Source: Rhizobium sp. NLR16a
Lineage (GTDB): Bacteria; Pseudomonadota; Alphaproteobacteria; Rhizobiales; Rhizobiaceae
Direction: 5' to 3'
DNA: 64,000 nt
Assembly: GCF_017948245.1 (NCBI RefSeq)
Contig: NZ_CP072865.1
Span: forward strand, 2,257,501-2,321,500
Position 1 is the first letter of the stretch. Every line of letters starts with the position of its first letter. Under the pieces are notes generated by a model. It was not told the origin of the DNA. It ran no database searches and saw only the letters and a list, made by a program, of their open reading frames with translations. Below, one piece after another: positions 51,402 to 61,636 of this stretch. The position numbers and the translations under genes were made by a program.

Positions 51402-51893
51402 TCAGCGGTACGGCGAGTCGATCGCGATGTTGCGGGCGATTTCGCGCTCCCACCGGTCCCCGTTATCGAGAAGGCGCGCCTTGTCGAAATAGAGCTCTTC
51501 GCGGGTTTCCGTCGCAAATTCGAAATTCGGACCTTCGACGATCGCGTCGACGGGGCAGGCTTCCTGGCAGAAGCCGCAATAGATGCACTTCACCATGTCG
51601 ATGTCGTAGCGCACGGTGCGGCGCGTGCCGTCGTTGCGGCGCGGACCGGCCTCGATGGTGATCGCCTGGGCTGGACAGATCGCCTCGCAGAGCTTGCAGG
51701 CGATGCAGCGTTCCTCGCCGTTCGGATAACGGCGCAGCGCATGCTCGCCGCGGAAGCGCGGGGAGACCGGACCCTTTTCGAAGGGATAGTTGATGGTCGC
51801 CTTCTGGCGGAAGAAATAGCGCATCGACAGAAAGAACGCGCCGAAGAATTCCTTGAGGAACAGCGAGTTGATGGAGCTGGACAAGCTTGCCAT
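51402..51893 (-). CDS. nuoI: NADH-quinone oxidoreductase subunit I
   Basis: Carries two [4Fe-4S] clusters (N6a/N6b) on the way to quinone. The 163-residue protein from ATG 51893 has [12 protein letters not shown] and [12 protein letters not shown], each with the classical ferredoxin spacing. GAGG is a few bases upstream. An earlier TTG at 51899 is also possible. Confidence 0.96.
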   Translation of the reverse strand: MASLSSSINSLFLKEFFGAFFLSMRYFFRQKATINYPFEKGPVSPRFRGEHALRRYPNGEERCIACKLCEAICPAQAITIEAGPRRNDGTRRTVRYDIDMVKCIYCGFCQEACPVDAIVEGPNFEFATETREELYFDKARLLDNGDRWEREIARNIAIDSPYR

Positions 51894-51933
51894 CTTCAAC
51901 CTCCAATTTTGCCGGAAACGAGAGCTGGGATCA

Positions 51934-52977
51934 TTACGCCCATCCCATCAGTTTCAGCACGAATGCAACGATGATGACCATGGCGAGCGACAGCGGCAGG
52001 AAGACCTTCCAGCCGAGGCGCATGAGCTGGTCGTAGCGGTAGCGCGGGACGAAGGCCTTGACCATCGCGAACATGAAGAACACGAAGCATGCCTTCAGCA
52101 TGAACCAGATAATGCCCGGGACCCAATTGAGAATCCAGATATCGACAGGAGGCAGCCAGCCGCCGAGGAAGAGGATCGTCGTCAGCGAGCACATCAGGCA
52201 GACGGCCGCATATTCGCCGAGCATGAACATCATGTATGGCGAGGAACCGTACTCGACCATGAAGCCGGCGACGAGTTCCGATTCGGCTTCCGGAAGGTCG
52301 AAAGGCGGACGGTTCGTCTCGGCGAGCGCCGAGATGAAGAAGACGATGAACATCGGGAACAGCGACAGCCAGTGCCAGTCGAGAAACGAGGCCGGCAGGC
52401 CGAGCATGGTGCCGAGGCCGGTATGCTGCGCATTGACGATGTCGGTCAGGTTGAGCGAGCCGACGCAGAGCAGAACGGTGACGATGACGAAGCCGATCGA
52501 GACTTCATAGGACACCATCTGTGCGGCCGAGCGCAGCGCGCCGAGGAAGGGATACTTCGAATTCGAAGCCCAGCCGCCCATGATGATCCCGTAGACTTCA
52601 AGCGAGGAGATCGCGAAGATATAGAGAATGCCGACATTGATGTTGGCGATCACCCAGCCATCAGCGAGCGGCACCACCGCCCAGGTGGACAGCGCCAACA
52701 GCACGGTCACCAGCGGGGCCAGCAGGAACACCGCCTTGTTGGCGCCGGCCGGAATGATGGGCTCCTTGAACACGAACTTCAGAAGGTCGGCGAAGGACTG
52801 GAACAGGCCGAAGGGACCGACAACGTTCGGGCCGCGGCGCAGCTGCACGGCCGCCCAAATCTTGCGGTCGGCAAGCAGCACGTAAGCGATGAAGACGAGC
52901 AGGCAGACGAGAAGCAGCAGCGACTGACCGATCATGATGATCCCCGGCCAGACATAGGTTGAGAAGAAAGAATCCAT
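51934..52977 (-). CDS. nuoH: NADH-quinone oxidoreductase subunit H
   Basis: The membrane subunit at the quinone entry site. The 347 residues have eight membrane segments and conserved acidic loops (for example [20 protein letters not shown]). Start, length and order are normal; a good match to the family. Confidence 0.96.
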   Translation of the reverse strand: MDSFFSTYVWPGIIMIGQSLLLLVCLLVFIAYVLLADRKIWAAVQLRRGPNVVGPFGLFQSFADLLKFVFKEPIIPAGANKAVFLLAPLVTVLLALSTWAVVPLADGWVIANINVGILYIFAISSLEVYGIIMGGWASNSKYPFLGALRSAAQMVSYEVSIGFVIVTVLLCVGSLNLTDIVNAQHTGLGTMLGLPASFLDWHWLSLFPMFIVFFISALAETNRPPFDLPEAESELVAGFMVEYGSSPYMMFMLGEYAAVCLMCSLTTILFLGGWLPPVDIWILNWVPGIIWFMLKACFVFFMFAMVKAFVPRYRYDQLMRLGWKVFLPLSLAMVIIVAFVLKLMGWA

Positions 52978-52989
52978 GAGTTCCTGCCC

Positions 52990-55071
52990 TTACTCTGCCG
53001 CGACTTTGAAGTTGTTGCGGGCCAATGCCGAGCACTCGGCCATGACAGCCGAGGCGCGCGCTATCGGGTTCGTCAAATAGAAGTCTTTGACCGGCGACGC
53101 AAACCCTGACTTGTTCATCTTGCCGGCTTTTTTCGCGACTGCGGCAATTTGGGCGCTATCAGTTTCGGCGATCTCGTCGATGGCGGCGAAATGCGGGAAA
53201 GCGGCATAGAGCCGGCCGCGCAACTCACTCAGTGAATCGAAGGGAAGCTTCTTGCCGAGCACGTCGGACAGCGCACGGATGATCGCCCAATCCTCACGGG
53301 CATCGCCCGGCGCAAAGCCTGCGCGATTGCCCATCTGGACGCGGCCTTCGGTGTTGACCCAGGTGCCGGACTTTTCGGTATAGGCTGCGGCCGGCAGGAT
53401 GACGTCGGCATGGTGCGCGCCGTTATCGCCATGCGAGCCGATATAGACGGTGAGCTTGGCCTTCTTGGCGGTGAAGTCGAGTTCATCGGCGCCGAGCAGG
53501 AAGAGCACCTCCATCGACTGCAGCATTTCAGCGGCATTGACGCCCGCAGCACCCGGCACGAAGCCGAGATCAAGGCCGCCGACACGCGAGGCAGCGGTGT
53601 GGAGGACGGCGAAGCCGTTCCAGCCTTCGACAACCGCACCGACCGAACCGGCAAGCTTGGCGGCACTTGCGAGAACACCGGCGCCATCGCTGCGCGACAG
53701 CGCGCCCTGGCCGATGATGATCATCGGCTTGGCGGCGTTCTTCAGGACGTTCGCGAAGGCATGGCCGCCATCGACCAGATCCTTGAGCGTGTCGGGTCCG
53801 CCGCCGAGATAGTCATAGCTGTAACGCAGTTCACTGGGCTCGCCGATCACGCCGATCGGGAACTTGCCGCGACGCCAGCGCTTGCGGATGCGGGCGTTGA
53901 GAATAGCCGCCTCGAAACGCGGATTGGCGCCGATGATCAGCAGCGCGTCGGCCTGGTCGATGCCCGCAATCGTCGGGTTGAAGAGGTAGCTTGCACGGCC
54001 GAGCGACGGATCGAGTGCCGTCCCATCCTGGCGACAGTCGAGATTAGCCGATCCCAGCGCCTTGACCAGCTCGGAGAGCGCATACATTTCCTCGACGGAA
54101 GCGAGATCGCCAGCGATCGCGCCGATCTTTTCGCCTGAAGTGGCGCTGACAGCAGCCTTGATGGCGCCGAAGGCCTCGGCCCAGCTGGCCGGCTGCAGGC
54201 GGCCGTCGCGGCGGACGTAAGGCCGGTCGAGGCGCTGCGTCTTCAAACCGTCCCAGATGAAGCGGCTCTTGTCGGAAATCCACTCCTCGTTGATCACCTC
54301 GTTGACGCGCGGCAGGATGCGCATGACTTCACGGCCACGGGTGTCGACGCGGATCGCCGAACCGACGGCATCCATGACGTCGATCGACTCGGTCTTGTTC
54401 AATTCCCAGGGGCGGGCGGTGAAGGCGAAGGGCTTGGAGGTGAGCGCGCCGACCGGGCAGAGGTCGACGACGTTGCCCTGCAGTTCGGAGGTCATCGCCT
54501 GTTCGAGATAGGTGGTGATCTCGGCATCCTCGCCGCGACCGATCAGGCCGAGTTCGGAAATGCCGGCAACCTCGGTGGTGAAGCGGACGCAGCGCGTGCA
54601 ATGGATGCAGCGGTTCATCACCGTCTTGACGAGCGGGCCGATATACTTGTCCTCGACAGCGCGCTTGTCTTCCTGGTAGCGCGAGGTGTCGATGCCGAAT
54701 GCCATCGCCTGATCCTGCAGGTCGCATTCGCCGCCCTGGTCGCAGATCGGGCAGTCGAGCGGATGGTTGATCAGCAGGAACTCCATCACGCCTTCACGGG
54801 CCTTCTTGACCATCGGCGTGTTGGTGAAGACCTCGGGCAGTTCGCCATTCGGGCCGCCGCGGATGTCGCGCACGCTCATGGCGCAGGAAGCCTGCGGCTT
54901 CGGCGGTCCGCCCTTCACCTCGACAAGGCACATGCGGCAGTTGCCGGCAACCGACAGGCGCTCGTGGAAGCAGAAGCGCGGAACTTCAGCGCCGGCATCC
55001 TCACACGCCTGCAATAGCGTGAAATGATCCGGAACTTCGATCTCGTTGCCGTCAATCTTCAGTTTTGCCAT
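52990..55071 (-). CDS. nuoG: NADH-quinone oxidoreductase subunit G
   Basis: The largest peripheral-arm subunit, 693 residues. It carries the [2Fe-2S] (N1b) and [4Fe-4S] clusters in the first 220 residues: CEDAGAEVPRFCFHERLSVA, CRMC, CPICDQGGECDLQ, and RCIHCTRCVRF. The molybdopterin-oxidoreductase-like middle part follows, with several poorly conserved loops. There is a 222-base gap upstream to the 227-residue ORF with a hairpin GTTTGCC...GGCAAAC at 55093-55113. Confidence 0.95.
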   Translation of the reverse strand: MAKLKIDGNEIEVPDHFTLLQACEDAGAEVPRFCFHERLSVAGNCRMCLVEVKGGPPKPQASCAMSVRDIRGGPNGELPEVFTNTPMVKKAREGVMEFLLINHPLDCPICDQGGECDLQDQAMAFGIDTSRYQEDKRAVEDKYIGPLVKTVMNRCIHCTRCVRFTTEVAGISELGLIGRGEDAEITTYLEQAMTSELQGNVVDLCPVGALTSKPFAFTARPWELNKTESIDVMDAVGSAIRVDTRGREVMRILPRVNEVINEEWISDKSRFIWDGLKTQRLDRPYVRRDGRLQPASWAEAFGAIKAAVSATSGEKIGAIAGDLASVEEMYALSELVKALGSANLDCRQDGTALDPSLGRASYLFNPTIAGIDQADALLIIGANPRFEAAILNARIRKRWRRGKFPIGVIGEPSELRYSYDYLGGGPDTLKDLVDGGHAFANVLKNAAKPMIIIGQGALSRSDGAGVLASAAKLAGSVGAVVEGWNGFAVLHTAASRVGGLDLGFVPGAAGVNAAEMLQSMEVLFLLGADELDFTAKKAKLTVYIGSHGDNGAHHADVILPAAAYTEKSGTWVNTEGRVQMGNRAGFAPGDAREDWAIIRALSDVLGKKLPFDSLSELRGRLYAAFPHFAAIDEIAETDSAQIAAVAKKAGKMNKSGFASPVKDFYLTNPIARASAVMAECSALARNNFKVAAE

Positions 55072-55293
55072 CGTCGCTCAGTCCTGTTTCCCGTTTGCCT
55101 GATGACGGCAAACAAACCTGTTTTGCAACATTCTCTTTGCCGAGCCGGATCTTTCGTCCTGCTGGCAGCCGATGTCGCCCAAATTGTCTGTCGCGCGTTC
55201 CAGACGCGGAACCCGCACCGGCATCTGCAGCGTGGGCCCTCCGCCCCTTCGCTGATCCGCCCTATTTCCGGCCGGTTTGCGCGGCCGGACAGC

Positions 55294-55977
55294 TCATTTC
55301 CTTCTGCGGCCCCGCCCGGCCAGAACCTTCGCCTGACCGATCCAGTCGTCGCGTGCGATGCGGCCGCTAAGGCCGAGCTCGGCGTCAAGCCGGGCGATAT
55401 CCTCGTCGGTCCAGGCGGCAATCTCGGCGAAGCCGCGAATGCCTTTGGTGTTCAACACCTGCTCCAGCTTCGGACCGATGCCGGCGATCAGCTTGAGATC
55501 GTCGGCCTTTGCAGCCCGCTGAGCCGGTTTTACCTTCACGCTGGGCGTCGGCTGGCTTGCCTGAGTCGGTTCGCTTGCCGGCTTGACGACTCTCAGCCTC
55601 GGCCCAGCCTTCCTTTCGGCGGCAGGCTTGTCGGCCGCGGGCTTGCTGAACGCCTTGACGGCCGGGCGGATGTTCTCCGACCGGATATCGACAGCGGGCG
55701 CCGGTTCGTCGGGCGGCGTATCATCGAGGGCGGCGGCGAGTTTGCCCGTCGTTTCCAGAGCACTCTGGAAGGCCCCGAAAAAGGCTCCCGCCATCTGCGT
55801 CGAGAAACCGAAGCCAATAGCCGTTGCGGCGGCAAAGGCTGCGGCAGGATGTGCCATCAGCGGATGCACCGGCATTGCCTGTGCGTTTTCCAGCATCTCG
55901 GCGGCAAGACGGCCGAAGCCGGCCGCGAAATCGGCGGTCTCTTCCTTCTTCCCACTCTTGGATGCCTTGTCGGTCAT
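55294..55977 (-). CDS. Nuo-cluster protein with NuoE-like C-terminal helix-hairpin-helix domain
   Basis: A 227-residue protein between nuoF and nuoG. It has a charged N-terminus (MTDKASKSGKKEETADFAAG), a hydrophobic segment at about 45-65 (HPAAAFAAATAIGFGFSTQM), a Pro/Ala-rich linker and a C-terminal domain from about 160: DDLKLIAGIGPKLEQVLNTK ending in IARDDWIGQAKVLAGRG. The same domain ends NuoE (DDLKMISGVGPKIEATLNEI ... RDDWVKQAKALAKGG). It could be a complex I accessory subunit or assembly helper in rhizobia. Function is inference. Confidence 0.75.
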   Translation of the reverse strand: MTDKASKSGKKEETADFAAGFGRLAAEMLENAQAMPVHPLMAHPAAAFAAATAIGFGFSTQMAGAFFGAFQSALETTGKLAAALDDTPPDEPAPAVDIRSENIRPAVKAFSKPAADKPAAERKAGPRLRVVKPASEPTQASQPTPSVKVKPAQRAAKADDLKLIAGIGPKLEQVLNTKGIRGFAEIAAWTDEDIARLDAELGLSGRIARDDWIGQAKVLAGRGRRRK

Positions 55978-55979
55978 GA

Positions 55980-57284
55980 TTATTCAGCCGCCTCCAGAAC
56001 CGCGCCGTGATCGAGCGCGCTCGCCGTATACTGGTCGATGCGCTTTTCGATCTCGGGACGGAAGTTACGGATCAGACCCTGCACCGGCCATGCGGCGGCG
56101 TCGCCGAGCGCGCAGATGGTGTGGCCTTCGATCTGCTTGGTCACCTGAAACAGCATGTCGATTTCGCGCTTCTGGGCGTTGCCCTTGGCCATGCGCTCCA
56201 TCACGCGCCACATCCAGCCCGTGCCTTCCCGGCAGGGCGTGCACTGGCCGCAGCTCTCATGCTTGAAGAAGGCGGAGATGCGGGCGATCGCCTTGATGAC
56301 GTCCGTGGACTTGTCCATGACAATCGCGGCGGCCGTGCCGAAGGAGGAACCGACGCCGCGCAGACCGTCAAAATCCATCGGGCAATCGATGATGTCCTTG
56401 GCCGGAACGATCGGGCAGGATGCACCGCCCGGAATGACGGCGAGCAGATTGTCCCAGCCACCGCGGATGCCGCCGGCGTGGCGGTCGACCAGTTCGCGGA
56501 AGGTGATGCCCATTTCCTCTTCAACGGTGCACGGCTTGTTGACGTGGCCGGAGAGCATGAACAGCTTGGTGCCGACATTGTTCGGACGACCGATGGCCGA
56601 GAACCAGCCAGCGCCGCGGCGCAGAATCGTCGGCGCGACAGCGATCGATTCGACGTTGTTGACGGTCGTCGGGCAGCCGTAGAGACCCATATTGGCGGGG
56701 AACGGCGGCTTGAGCCGCGGCTGGCCCTTCTTGCCCTCCAGGCTCTCGAGCAGCGCGGTTTCCTCACCGCAGATATAGGCGCCGGCGCCGTGATGGACAA
56801 AGATGTCCATGTCCCAGCCGAGCTTGTTGTTCTTGCCAAGCAGGCCGTAATCATAACATTCGTCGATTGCCGCCTGTAGCGCTTCACGCTCGCGGATATA
56901 TTCGCCGCGCACATAGATATAAGCGGTATTGGCGCCCATGGCGAAGCTCGCGACGACGCAGCCTTCGATCAGCGTGTGCGGATCGTGGCGCATGATATCG
57001 CGGTCCTTGCAGGTGCCGGGCTCCGATTCGTCGGCATTGACGACGAGGTAATGCGGGCGGCCGTCGCTTTCCTTCGGCATGAAGGACCATTTGAGACCCG
57101 TGGGGAAGCCGGCGCCGCCGCGGCCGCGAAGGCCGGAGGCCTTCATCTCGTTGATGATCCAATCGCGGCCCTTTTCGAGGATCTGCTTGGTGCCATCCCA
57201 GTGGCCGCGGCTCATCGCGCCCTTCAGGGACTTGTCCTTGAGGCCGTAGATGTTGGTAAAGATGCGGTCTTTATCTTGTAACAT
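55980..57284 (-). CDS. nuoF: NADH-quinone oxidoreductase subunit F
   Basis: Binds NADH and FMN and cluster N3. The 434 residues have [18 protein letters not shown] (NADH/FMN loop), [18 protein letters not shown] (FMN) and [11 protein letters not shown] (the [4Fe-4S] ligands). It is two bases before the next ORF. Upstream, nuoE is 10 bases away. Confidence 0.96.
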   Translation of the reverse strand: MLQDKDRIFTNIYGLKDKSLKGAMSRGHWDGTKQILEKGRDWIINEMKASGLRGRGGAGFPTGLKWSFMPKESDGRPHYLVVNADESEPGTCKDRDIMRHDPHTLIEGCVVASFAMGANTAYIYVRGEYIREREALQAAIDECYDYGLLGKNNKLGWDMDIFVHHGAGAYICGEETALLESLEGKKGQPRLKPPFPANMGLYGCPTTVNNVESIAVAPTILRRGAGWFSAIGRPNNVGTKLFMLSGHVNKPCTVEEEMGITFRELVDRHAGGIRGGWDNLLAVIPGGASCPIVPAKDIIDCPMDFDGLRGVGSSFGTAAAIVMDKSTDVIKAIARISAFFKHESCGQCTPCREGTGWMWRVMERMAKGNAQKREIDMLFQVTKQIEGHTICALGDAAAWPVQGLIRNFRPEIEKRIDQYTASALDHGAVLEAAE

Positions 57285-57294
57285 GCTTCACCTC

Positions 57295-58458
57295 TTACCG
57301 CGGCTTCTTGCCGAAGACCTTGATATATTCCGCTTCGCCGCCCTTGGCGAGCGCCTTGGCCTGCTTGACCCAGTCGTCACGCTCGATGCGGCCGCGGAAA
57401 TTCAGGTAGCCATCGACCCATTCGCGCTCGGCCTTCTTCCAGCCTGCGACCTGCGAGAAGGTGAAGATGCCGATTTCATTCAATGTCGCCTCGATCTTCG
57501 GACCGACGCCGGAGATCATCTTCAGGTCATCCGGTGCGGCGGGCTTTTCGATGCCGGCTGGACGGTTCTTGTCGGTCAGGCTGGGCTTGGCCGCTGGAGC
57601 GGTTTCGGCCTTGGCCGCAGCAAGCGCCGGCTCGGCAGGCGCCGTGCCGGAAACCGGCTGCTGCGCGGCTGCCTTGGCATTCTTCGCTGCTGCCTTCGGC
57701 GCCGTCGCCGGCGTCTTCAAGGCGGCATTGGTCTCGGCATCGGTGCTCTTTGGGCGGCCAGCCTCGGAGGGCGGGACCGGCGCGCCGTCGACCGGCGCCG
57801 ACACGGTTTCGGTATCGGCCTTCTTGGCGCGTGTCCTTGCCTTCGGCTCTTCCGTCGTCAGCGAGGTCAGGCCGCCTTCAGGTGCTGAGAATATCCGGTC
57901 GATCTGGGTGCCCGGCTTGATGCTCGCGCCATTGCCGGCGGCAAAGGTGTCGATGATCTCTTCGAGGCGCTCCGGCGTCAGGTCTTCGTACGTGTCCTTG
58001 CCGATCATCACCATCGGGGCGTTGACGCAGGCGCCAAGACATTCGACTTCTTCCCAGGAGAGCGTGCCTTCGGCATTGCGCTCGAAAGGGTGCGCGTGGA
58101 TCTTGCTCTTGCAGACCGACATCAGCGCTTCCGAGCCGCGCAGCATGCAGGGCGTCGTGCCGCAGACCTGGACATGGGCGCGCGTGCCGACAGGATGTAA
58201 CTGGAACTGCGTATAGAAGGTCGCGACCTCGAGCACTCTGATATAGGCCATGTCGAGCATGTCGGCGATCTTTTCGATCGCCGCGCGCGTGACCCAGCCG
58301 TCCTGTTCCTGCGCCCGCATCAGCAGCGGAATGACCGCCGACTGCTGGCGGCCGGCGGGGTATTTCTGGATCGTCTTGTCCGCCCAGACCGCATTTTCAT
58401 CGCTGAAAGCGAATGCGGCAGGCTGAAATTGATCTTCGGCTAATCGACGAACGGACAT
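57295..58458 (-). CDS. nuoE: NADH-quinone oxidoreductase subunit E with long C-terminal extension
   Basis: Carries the [2Fe-2S] cluster N1a through VCGTTPCMLRGSEA and VECLGACVNAPM in the first 170 residues, the normal NuoE core. At 387 residues it is far longer than the usual 160-240. The extension has an Ala/Pro/Lys-rich linker (about 215-300) and a terminal domain from about 312, DDLKMISGVGPKIEATLNEI, ending in the IERDDWVKQAKALAKGG segment. The same domain is found in the ORF between nuoF and nuoG. Confidence 0.94.
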   Translation of the reverse strand: MSVRRLAEDQFQPAAFAFSDENAVWADKTIQKYPAGRQQSAVIPLLMRAQEQDGWVTRAAIEKIADMLDMAYIRVLEVATFYTQFQLHPVGTRAHVQVCGTTPCMLRGSEALMSVCKSKIHAHPFERNAEGTLSWEEVECLGACVNAPMVMIGKDTYEDLTPERLEEIIDTFAAGNGASIKPGTQIDRIFSAPEGGLTSLTTEEPKARTRAKKADTETVSAPVDGAPVPPSEAGRPKSTDAETNAALKTPATAPKAAAKNAKAAAQQPVSGTAPAEPALAAAKAETAPAAKPSLTDKNRPAGIEKPAAPDDLKMISGVGPKIEATLNEIGIFTFSQVAGWKKAEREWVDGYLNFRGRIERDDWVKQAKALAKGGEAEYIKVFGKKPR

Positions 58459-58474
58459 TCTTCCTCACGCCTTG

Positions 58475-58747
58475 TCAGTTTAGGGTTCCACACCGCGAAG
58501 CGGTCAAAGACTGCATTTCGCAGGCATAGGCCGACTGGTCTTTCTGCATAAATACGACGAATTTGCTGCCATTCGGGATGGCGGCCTTGATCTGATAGCC
58601 CTTGGACAAAAGCTCGCCCATGGACGATTGCTGCCCCGGCGGCGTCACTTCCTTATGACCCAGCGGCGTGCCGAGGGTGTCAGCCTCCTGAGCCGAAACC
58701 CCGGACGCCGAGAGAAGAATTGCGACGGCCAGCGGCAGAAGCTGCAT
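58475..58747 (-). CDS. Small secreted protein inside the nuo operon, 90 aa
   Basis: Starts at ATG 58747, sharing one base with the nuoD stop (TGATG). The first 19 residues ([19 protein letters not shown]) are a signal peptide. The mature part contains TPPGQQSSMGELLSKGYQIK and the pair AYACEMQSLTASRCGTLN, whose two Cys may form a disulfide. It sits between nuoD and nuoE, 16 bases from nuoE. A periplasmic protein in this place is unexpected. Homologues are known to me only as hypothetical proteins. Confidence 0.7.
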   Translation of the reverse strand: MQLLPLAVAILLSASGVSAQEADTLGTPLGHKEVTPPGQQSSMGELLSKGYQIKAAIPNGSKFVVFMQKDQSAYACEMQSLTASRCGTLN

Positions 58748-59937
58748 CAGCGGTCCACCTCGCCGAAGACGATATCGAGCGAGCCAAGGACAGCAGCGAC
58801 GTCGGCAAGCTGGTGGCCGCGACACATGAAGTCCATCGCCTGCAGGTGGGCGTAACCCGGAGCGCGGATCTTGCAGCGATACGGCTTGTTCGAGCCGTCG
58901 GAGACGAGATAGACGCCGAACTCGCCCTTCGGCGCTTCGACCGCGGCGTAAACTTCACCGGCCGGCACATGATAGCCTTCGGTATAGAGCTTGAAGTGGT
59001 GGATCAGCGCTTCCATCGAACGCTTCATCTCGCCGCGCTTCGGCGGAACGACCTTGCCGTCGATCGACGAGAAAGGACCGGTCTTCGCATCCGAGAGGAG
59101 GCGATTGACGCACTGCTTCATGATGCGGACCGATTGGCGCATCTCGATCATGCGGATGAGGTAGCGGTCATAATTGTCGCCGTTCTTGCCGATCGGGATG
59201 TCGAATTCGAGATCGGAATAACATTCGTAAGGCTGGGCGCGACGCAGATCCCAGGCAGCACCCGAACCGCGCACCATGACGCCGGAGAAGCCCCAGGCCC
59301 AGCAATCTTCCAACGAGACGACGCCGATATCGACGTTGCGCTGCTTGAAGATGCGGTTGCCGGTCAAAAGATCGTCGATGTCATCGAGCGCCTTGAGGAA
59401 CGGATCGCACCAGTCGCCGATGTCCTGCACGAGCTTTTCCGGCAGATCCTGGTGGACGCCGCCCGGACGGAAATAGGCAGCGTGCATGCGCGAGCCGCTG
59501 GCCCGTTCATAGAACACCATCAGCTTTTCGCGCTCTTCAAAGCCCCAGAGCGGCGGCGTCAACGCGCCGACGTCCATCGCCTGCGTCGTGACGTTCAGAA
59601 GATGCGAGAGGATGCGGCCGATTTCCGAATAGAGAACGCGGATCAGCTGGCCGCGGATCGGGATCTCGATGCCGAGCAGCTTTTCGACGGCCATGGCATA
59701 GGCATGCTCCTGGTTCATCGGCGCGACATAGTCGAGGCGATCGAAATAGGGCACCGCCTGCAGATAGGTCTTGGTCTCGATCAGCTTCTCGGTGCCGCGA
59801 TGCAGCAGGCCGATATGCGGATCGACCCGCTCCACAATTTCGCCGTCAAGCTCCAGGACAAGACGAAGAACGCCGTGCGCCGCCGGATGCTGCGGTCCGA
59901 AATTGATGTTGAAGTTGCGGACGTTATGTTCGGTCAT
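58747..59937 (-). CDS. nuoD: NADH-quinone oxidoreductase subunit D
   Basis: A 396-residue quinone-binding subunit related to the hydrogenase large subunit. It starts [20 protein letters not shown] with the conserved HPAAHG loop. The quinone-site His and Tyr segments are in [20 protein letters not shown] and [20 protein letters not shown]. It ends DIVFGEVDR. It is normal in length. The 60-base gap to the upstream four-helix gene is bounded by a short inverted repeat. Confidence 0.96.
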   Translation of the reverse strand: MTEHNVRNFNINFGPQHPAAHGVLRLVLELDGEIVERVDPHIGLLHRGTEKLIETKTYLQAVPYFDRLDYVAPMNQEHAYAMAVEKLLGIEIPIRGQLIRVLYSEIGRILSHLLNVTTQAMDVGALTPPLWGFEEREKLMVFYERASGSRMHAAYFRPGGVHQDLPEKLVQDIGDWCDPFLKALDDIDDLLTGNRIFKQRNVDIGVVSLEDCWAWGFSGVMVRGSGAAWDLRRAQPYECYSDLEFDIPIGKNGDNYDRYLIRMIEMRQSVRIMKQCVNRLLSDAKTGPFSSIDGKVVPPKRGEMKRSMEALIHHFKLYTEGYHVPAGEVYAAVEAPKGEFGVYLVSDGSNKPYRCKIRAPGYAHLQAMDFMCRGHQLADVAAVLGSLDIVFGEVDR

Positions 59938-59967
59938 TTGCTAGGCGCTCCGCTATTGCAGGCATTA

Positions 59968-59991
59968 GCCAGTGGGCAATAGGCAATAGTG
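59968..59991. repeat. Left arm of a 24-bp inverted repeat around the four-helix gene
   Basis: This arm and the arm at 60395-60418 are inverted copies matching at 21 of 24 positions. Both are made of GGCAATAGG/GGCAGTAGG-type units. They sit just outside the stop and start of the four-helix bundle gene. Confidence 0.7.
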
Positions 59992-59997
59992 TAGTGG

Positions 59998-60384
59998 TTA
60001 GTTCTCACGTTCGTTCTGTCCATCTTGCAGGCGGCGAATAAGCGACCGCAGCATCTTCCCTATCTCCGCAATCAAGGAAAGCGCCGACTGGGTCTGCGAG
60101 ACCGTGGCTATTCCTACTCGCGCCGAGAGTATCAGATGCGTCTCCAATTCCTTCAGGGATCCTTGGGCGATTTTCAAATGGTGAACATATGCACCCGTTG
60201 CCTCGCGCCCGTAACCTTCCGCTATGTTTGCCGCGATGGACGCTGCCGAACGTCTTACCTGGGAGGTAAGGCCATAAACTTCCTCTTTGGGAAATCCCTT
60301 GGTCAGGCCGTAACATTCAACTGCAAGATCCATGGAGCGCTGCCACACCGGAAGATCCTGATAGGAATTAATCGCCGTTGCCAT
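59998..60384 (-). CDS. Four-helix bundle protein (23S rRNA IVS-type)
   Basis: A 128-residue all-helical protein. It contains WQRSMDLAVECYGLTKGFPK, YGLTSQVRRSAASIAANIAE, GYGREATGAYVHHLKIAQGS and LKELETHLILSARVGI, which is the signature of the four-helix bundle family first seen in 23S rRNA intervening sequences. It is inserted between nuoC and nuoD and flanked by inverted repeats. Family members occur as stand-alone genes in many genomes, and their role is poorly known. Nothing in it suggests complex I function. Confidence 0.85.
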   Translation of the reverse strand: MATAINSYQDLPVWQRSMDLAVECYGLTKGFPKEEVYGLTSQVRRSAASIAANIAEGYGREATGAYVHHLKIAQGSLKELETHLILSARVGIATVSQTQSALSLIAEIGKMLRSLIRRLQDGQNEREN

Positions 60385-60394
60385 TCTCCCTTAT

Positions 60395-60418
60395 CACTAT
60401 TGCCTACTGCCTATTGGC
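60395..60418. repeat. Right arm of the 24-bp inverted repeat
   Basis: Inverted copy of 59968-59991 (21 of 24 matched). It lies 11 bases upstream of the start of the four-helix gene and 13 bases from the nuoC stop. Confidence 0.7.
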
Positions 60419-60430
60419 TTCTGCCTAGAA

Positions 60431-61033
60431 CTACTGTTTCGCCTTCTCATCACCCGGCAGCACGTATTCGGTGCCTTCCCATGGCGACATGAAGTCGAAG
60501 TTGCGGAATTCCTGTTTCAGTTCCACCGGCTCATAGACGACGCGCTTCGCTGCGTCATCGTAGCGAACTTCGACGAAACCGGTCGTCGGAAAGTCCTTGC
60601 GCAAAGGATGCCCTTCGAAACCGTAATCAGTCAGGATGCGGCGCAGATCCGGATGGCCGGTGAACAGGACGCCGTACATATCCCAGGTTTCGCGTTCGAA
60701 CCAATCGGCGCCGGGATGAACCGCACAGGCCGATGGGACCGGCGTATCCTCGTCGGTCGCGACCTTGACGCGGATGCGCAGGTTCTTCTTCGGCGACAGC
60801 AGATGATAGACGACGTCGAAGCGCAGCTCGCGCTGCGGCCAGTCGACGCCGCAAATATCGATCAGGTTGACGAATCCGCATTTGGCGTCGTCACGCAGGA
60901 AGGTCAGGAGCGCGATCAGGTTTTCACCCGTCGCCGTCAGCGTCAGCTCGCCATACTTCAACTGCGATGCGGCGATCAGGTTGCCGCGCGCTTCGCCAAG
61001 ATAGGAGGCAAGCTCAGTCAGGGCTTCACTCAT
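60431..61033 (-). CDS. nuoC: NADH-quinone oxidoreductase subunit C
   Basis: A 200-residue peripheral-arm subunit. Conserved segments are [20 protein letters not shown] and [20 protein letters not shown]. It follows nuoB with 18 bases between them. The 46 bases between its stop and the four-helix gene hold the right inverted-repeat arm. Confidence 0.96.
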   Translation of the reverse strand: MSEALTELASYLGEARGNLIAASQLKYGELTLTATGENLIALLTFLRDDAKCGFVNLIDICGVDWPQRELRFDVVYHLLSPKKNLRIRVKVATDEDTPVPSACAVHPGADWFERETWDMYGVLFTGHPDLRRILTDYGFEGHPLRKDFPTTGFVEVRYDDAAKRVVYEPVELKQEFRNFDFMSPWEGTEYVLPGDEKAKQ

Positions 61034-61051
61034 ATGCCTTGTCCTTAACCC

Positions 61052-61636
61052 TTAGCGTTCGATCGTGCCGGTGCGCCGGATCTTCTTCTGCAGCAGAAGC
61101 ACGCCGTAGAGCAGCGCTTCGGCCGTGGGGGGACAGCCCGGCACGTAGATGTCGATCGGCACGACGCGGTCGCAGCCGCGCACCACGGAATAGGAATAGT
61201 GATAGTAGCCGCCGCCATTGGCGCAGGAGCCCATCGAGATGACGTAGCGTGGCTCGGGCATCTGGTCGTAGACCTTGCGGAGCGCCGGCGCCATCTTGTT
61301 GGTCAACGTGCCGGCGACGATCATCACGTCGGACTGGCGCGGCGAAGCGCGCGGCGCAAAACCAAAGCGCTCGACGTCATAACGCGGCATGGAGAGCTGC
61401 ATCATTTCGACGGCGCAGCAGGCAAGACCAAAGGTCATCCACATCAGCGAGCCGGTACGGGCCCAGTTGATCAGCTCGTCCGTCGAAGTGACGAGGAAAC
61501 CCTTGTCGGCGAGTTCGTTGTTGATCTCGCCAAAAAATGCGTCGTTGCTCCCGATCGGCTTGCCGGTCGACGGATCGATGATCCCCTTCGGCTGCGGCGC
61601 GACGAGCGACTGGTTGCTCACAGGGGTCACTCCCAT
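61052..61636 (-). CDS. nuoB: NADH-quinone oxidoreductase subunit B
   Basis: Carries cluster N2, the last step before quinone. From ATG 61636 (behind GGGAG) the 194-residue product begins [20 protein letters not shown]. It has [13 protein letters not shown] (adjacent Cys pair), [14 protein letters not shown] and [14 protein letters not shown]. The gene overlaps nuoA by 10 bases. A start at 61657 would add seven residues and is less likely. Confidence 0.96.
   Translation of the reverse strand: MGVTPVSNQSLVAPQPKGIIDPSTGKPIGSNDAFFGEINNELADKGFLVTSTDELINWARTGSLMWMTFGLACCAVEMMQLSMPRYDVERFGFAPRASPRQSDVMIVAGTLTNKMAPALRKVYDQMPEPRYVISMGSCANGGGYYHYSYSVVRGCDRVVPIDIYVPGCPPTAEALLYGVLLLQKKIRRTGTIER

Noticed and set aside
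59968..60418. Possibility that the inverted repeats mark an insertion sequence
   Set aside because: No transposase gene or target duplication is present. It is described as repeats flanking a gene, not as an IS.
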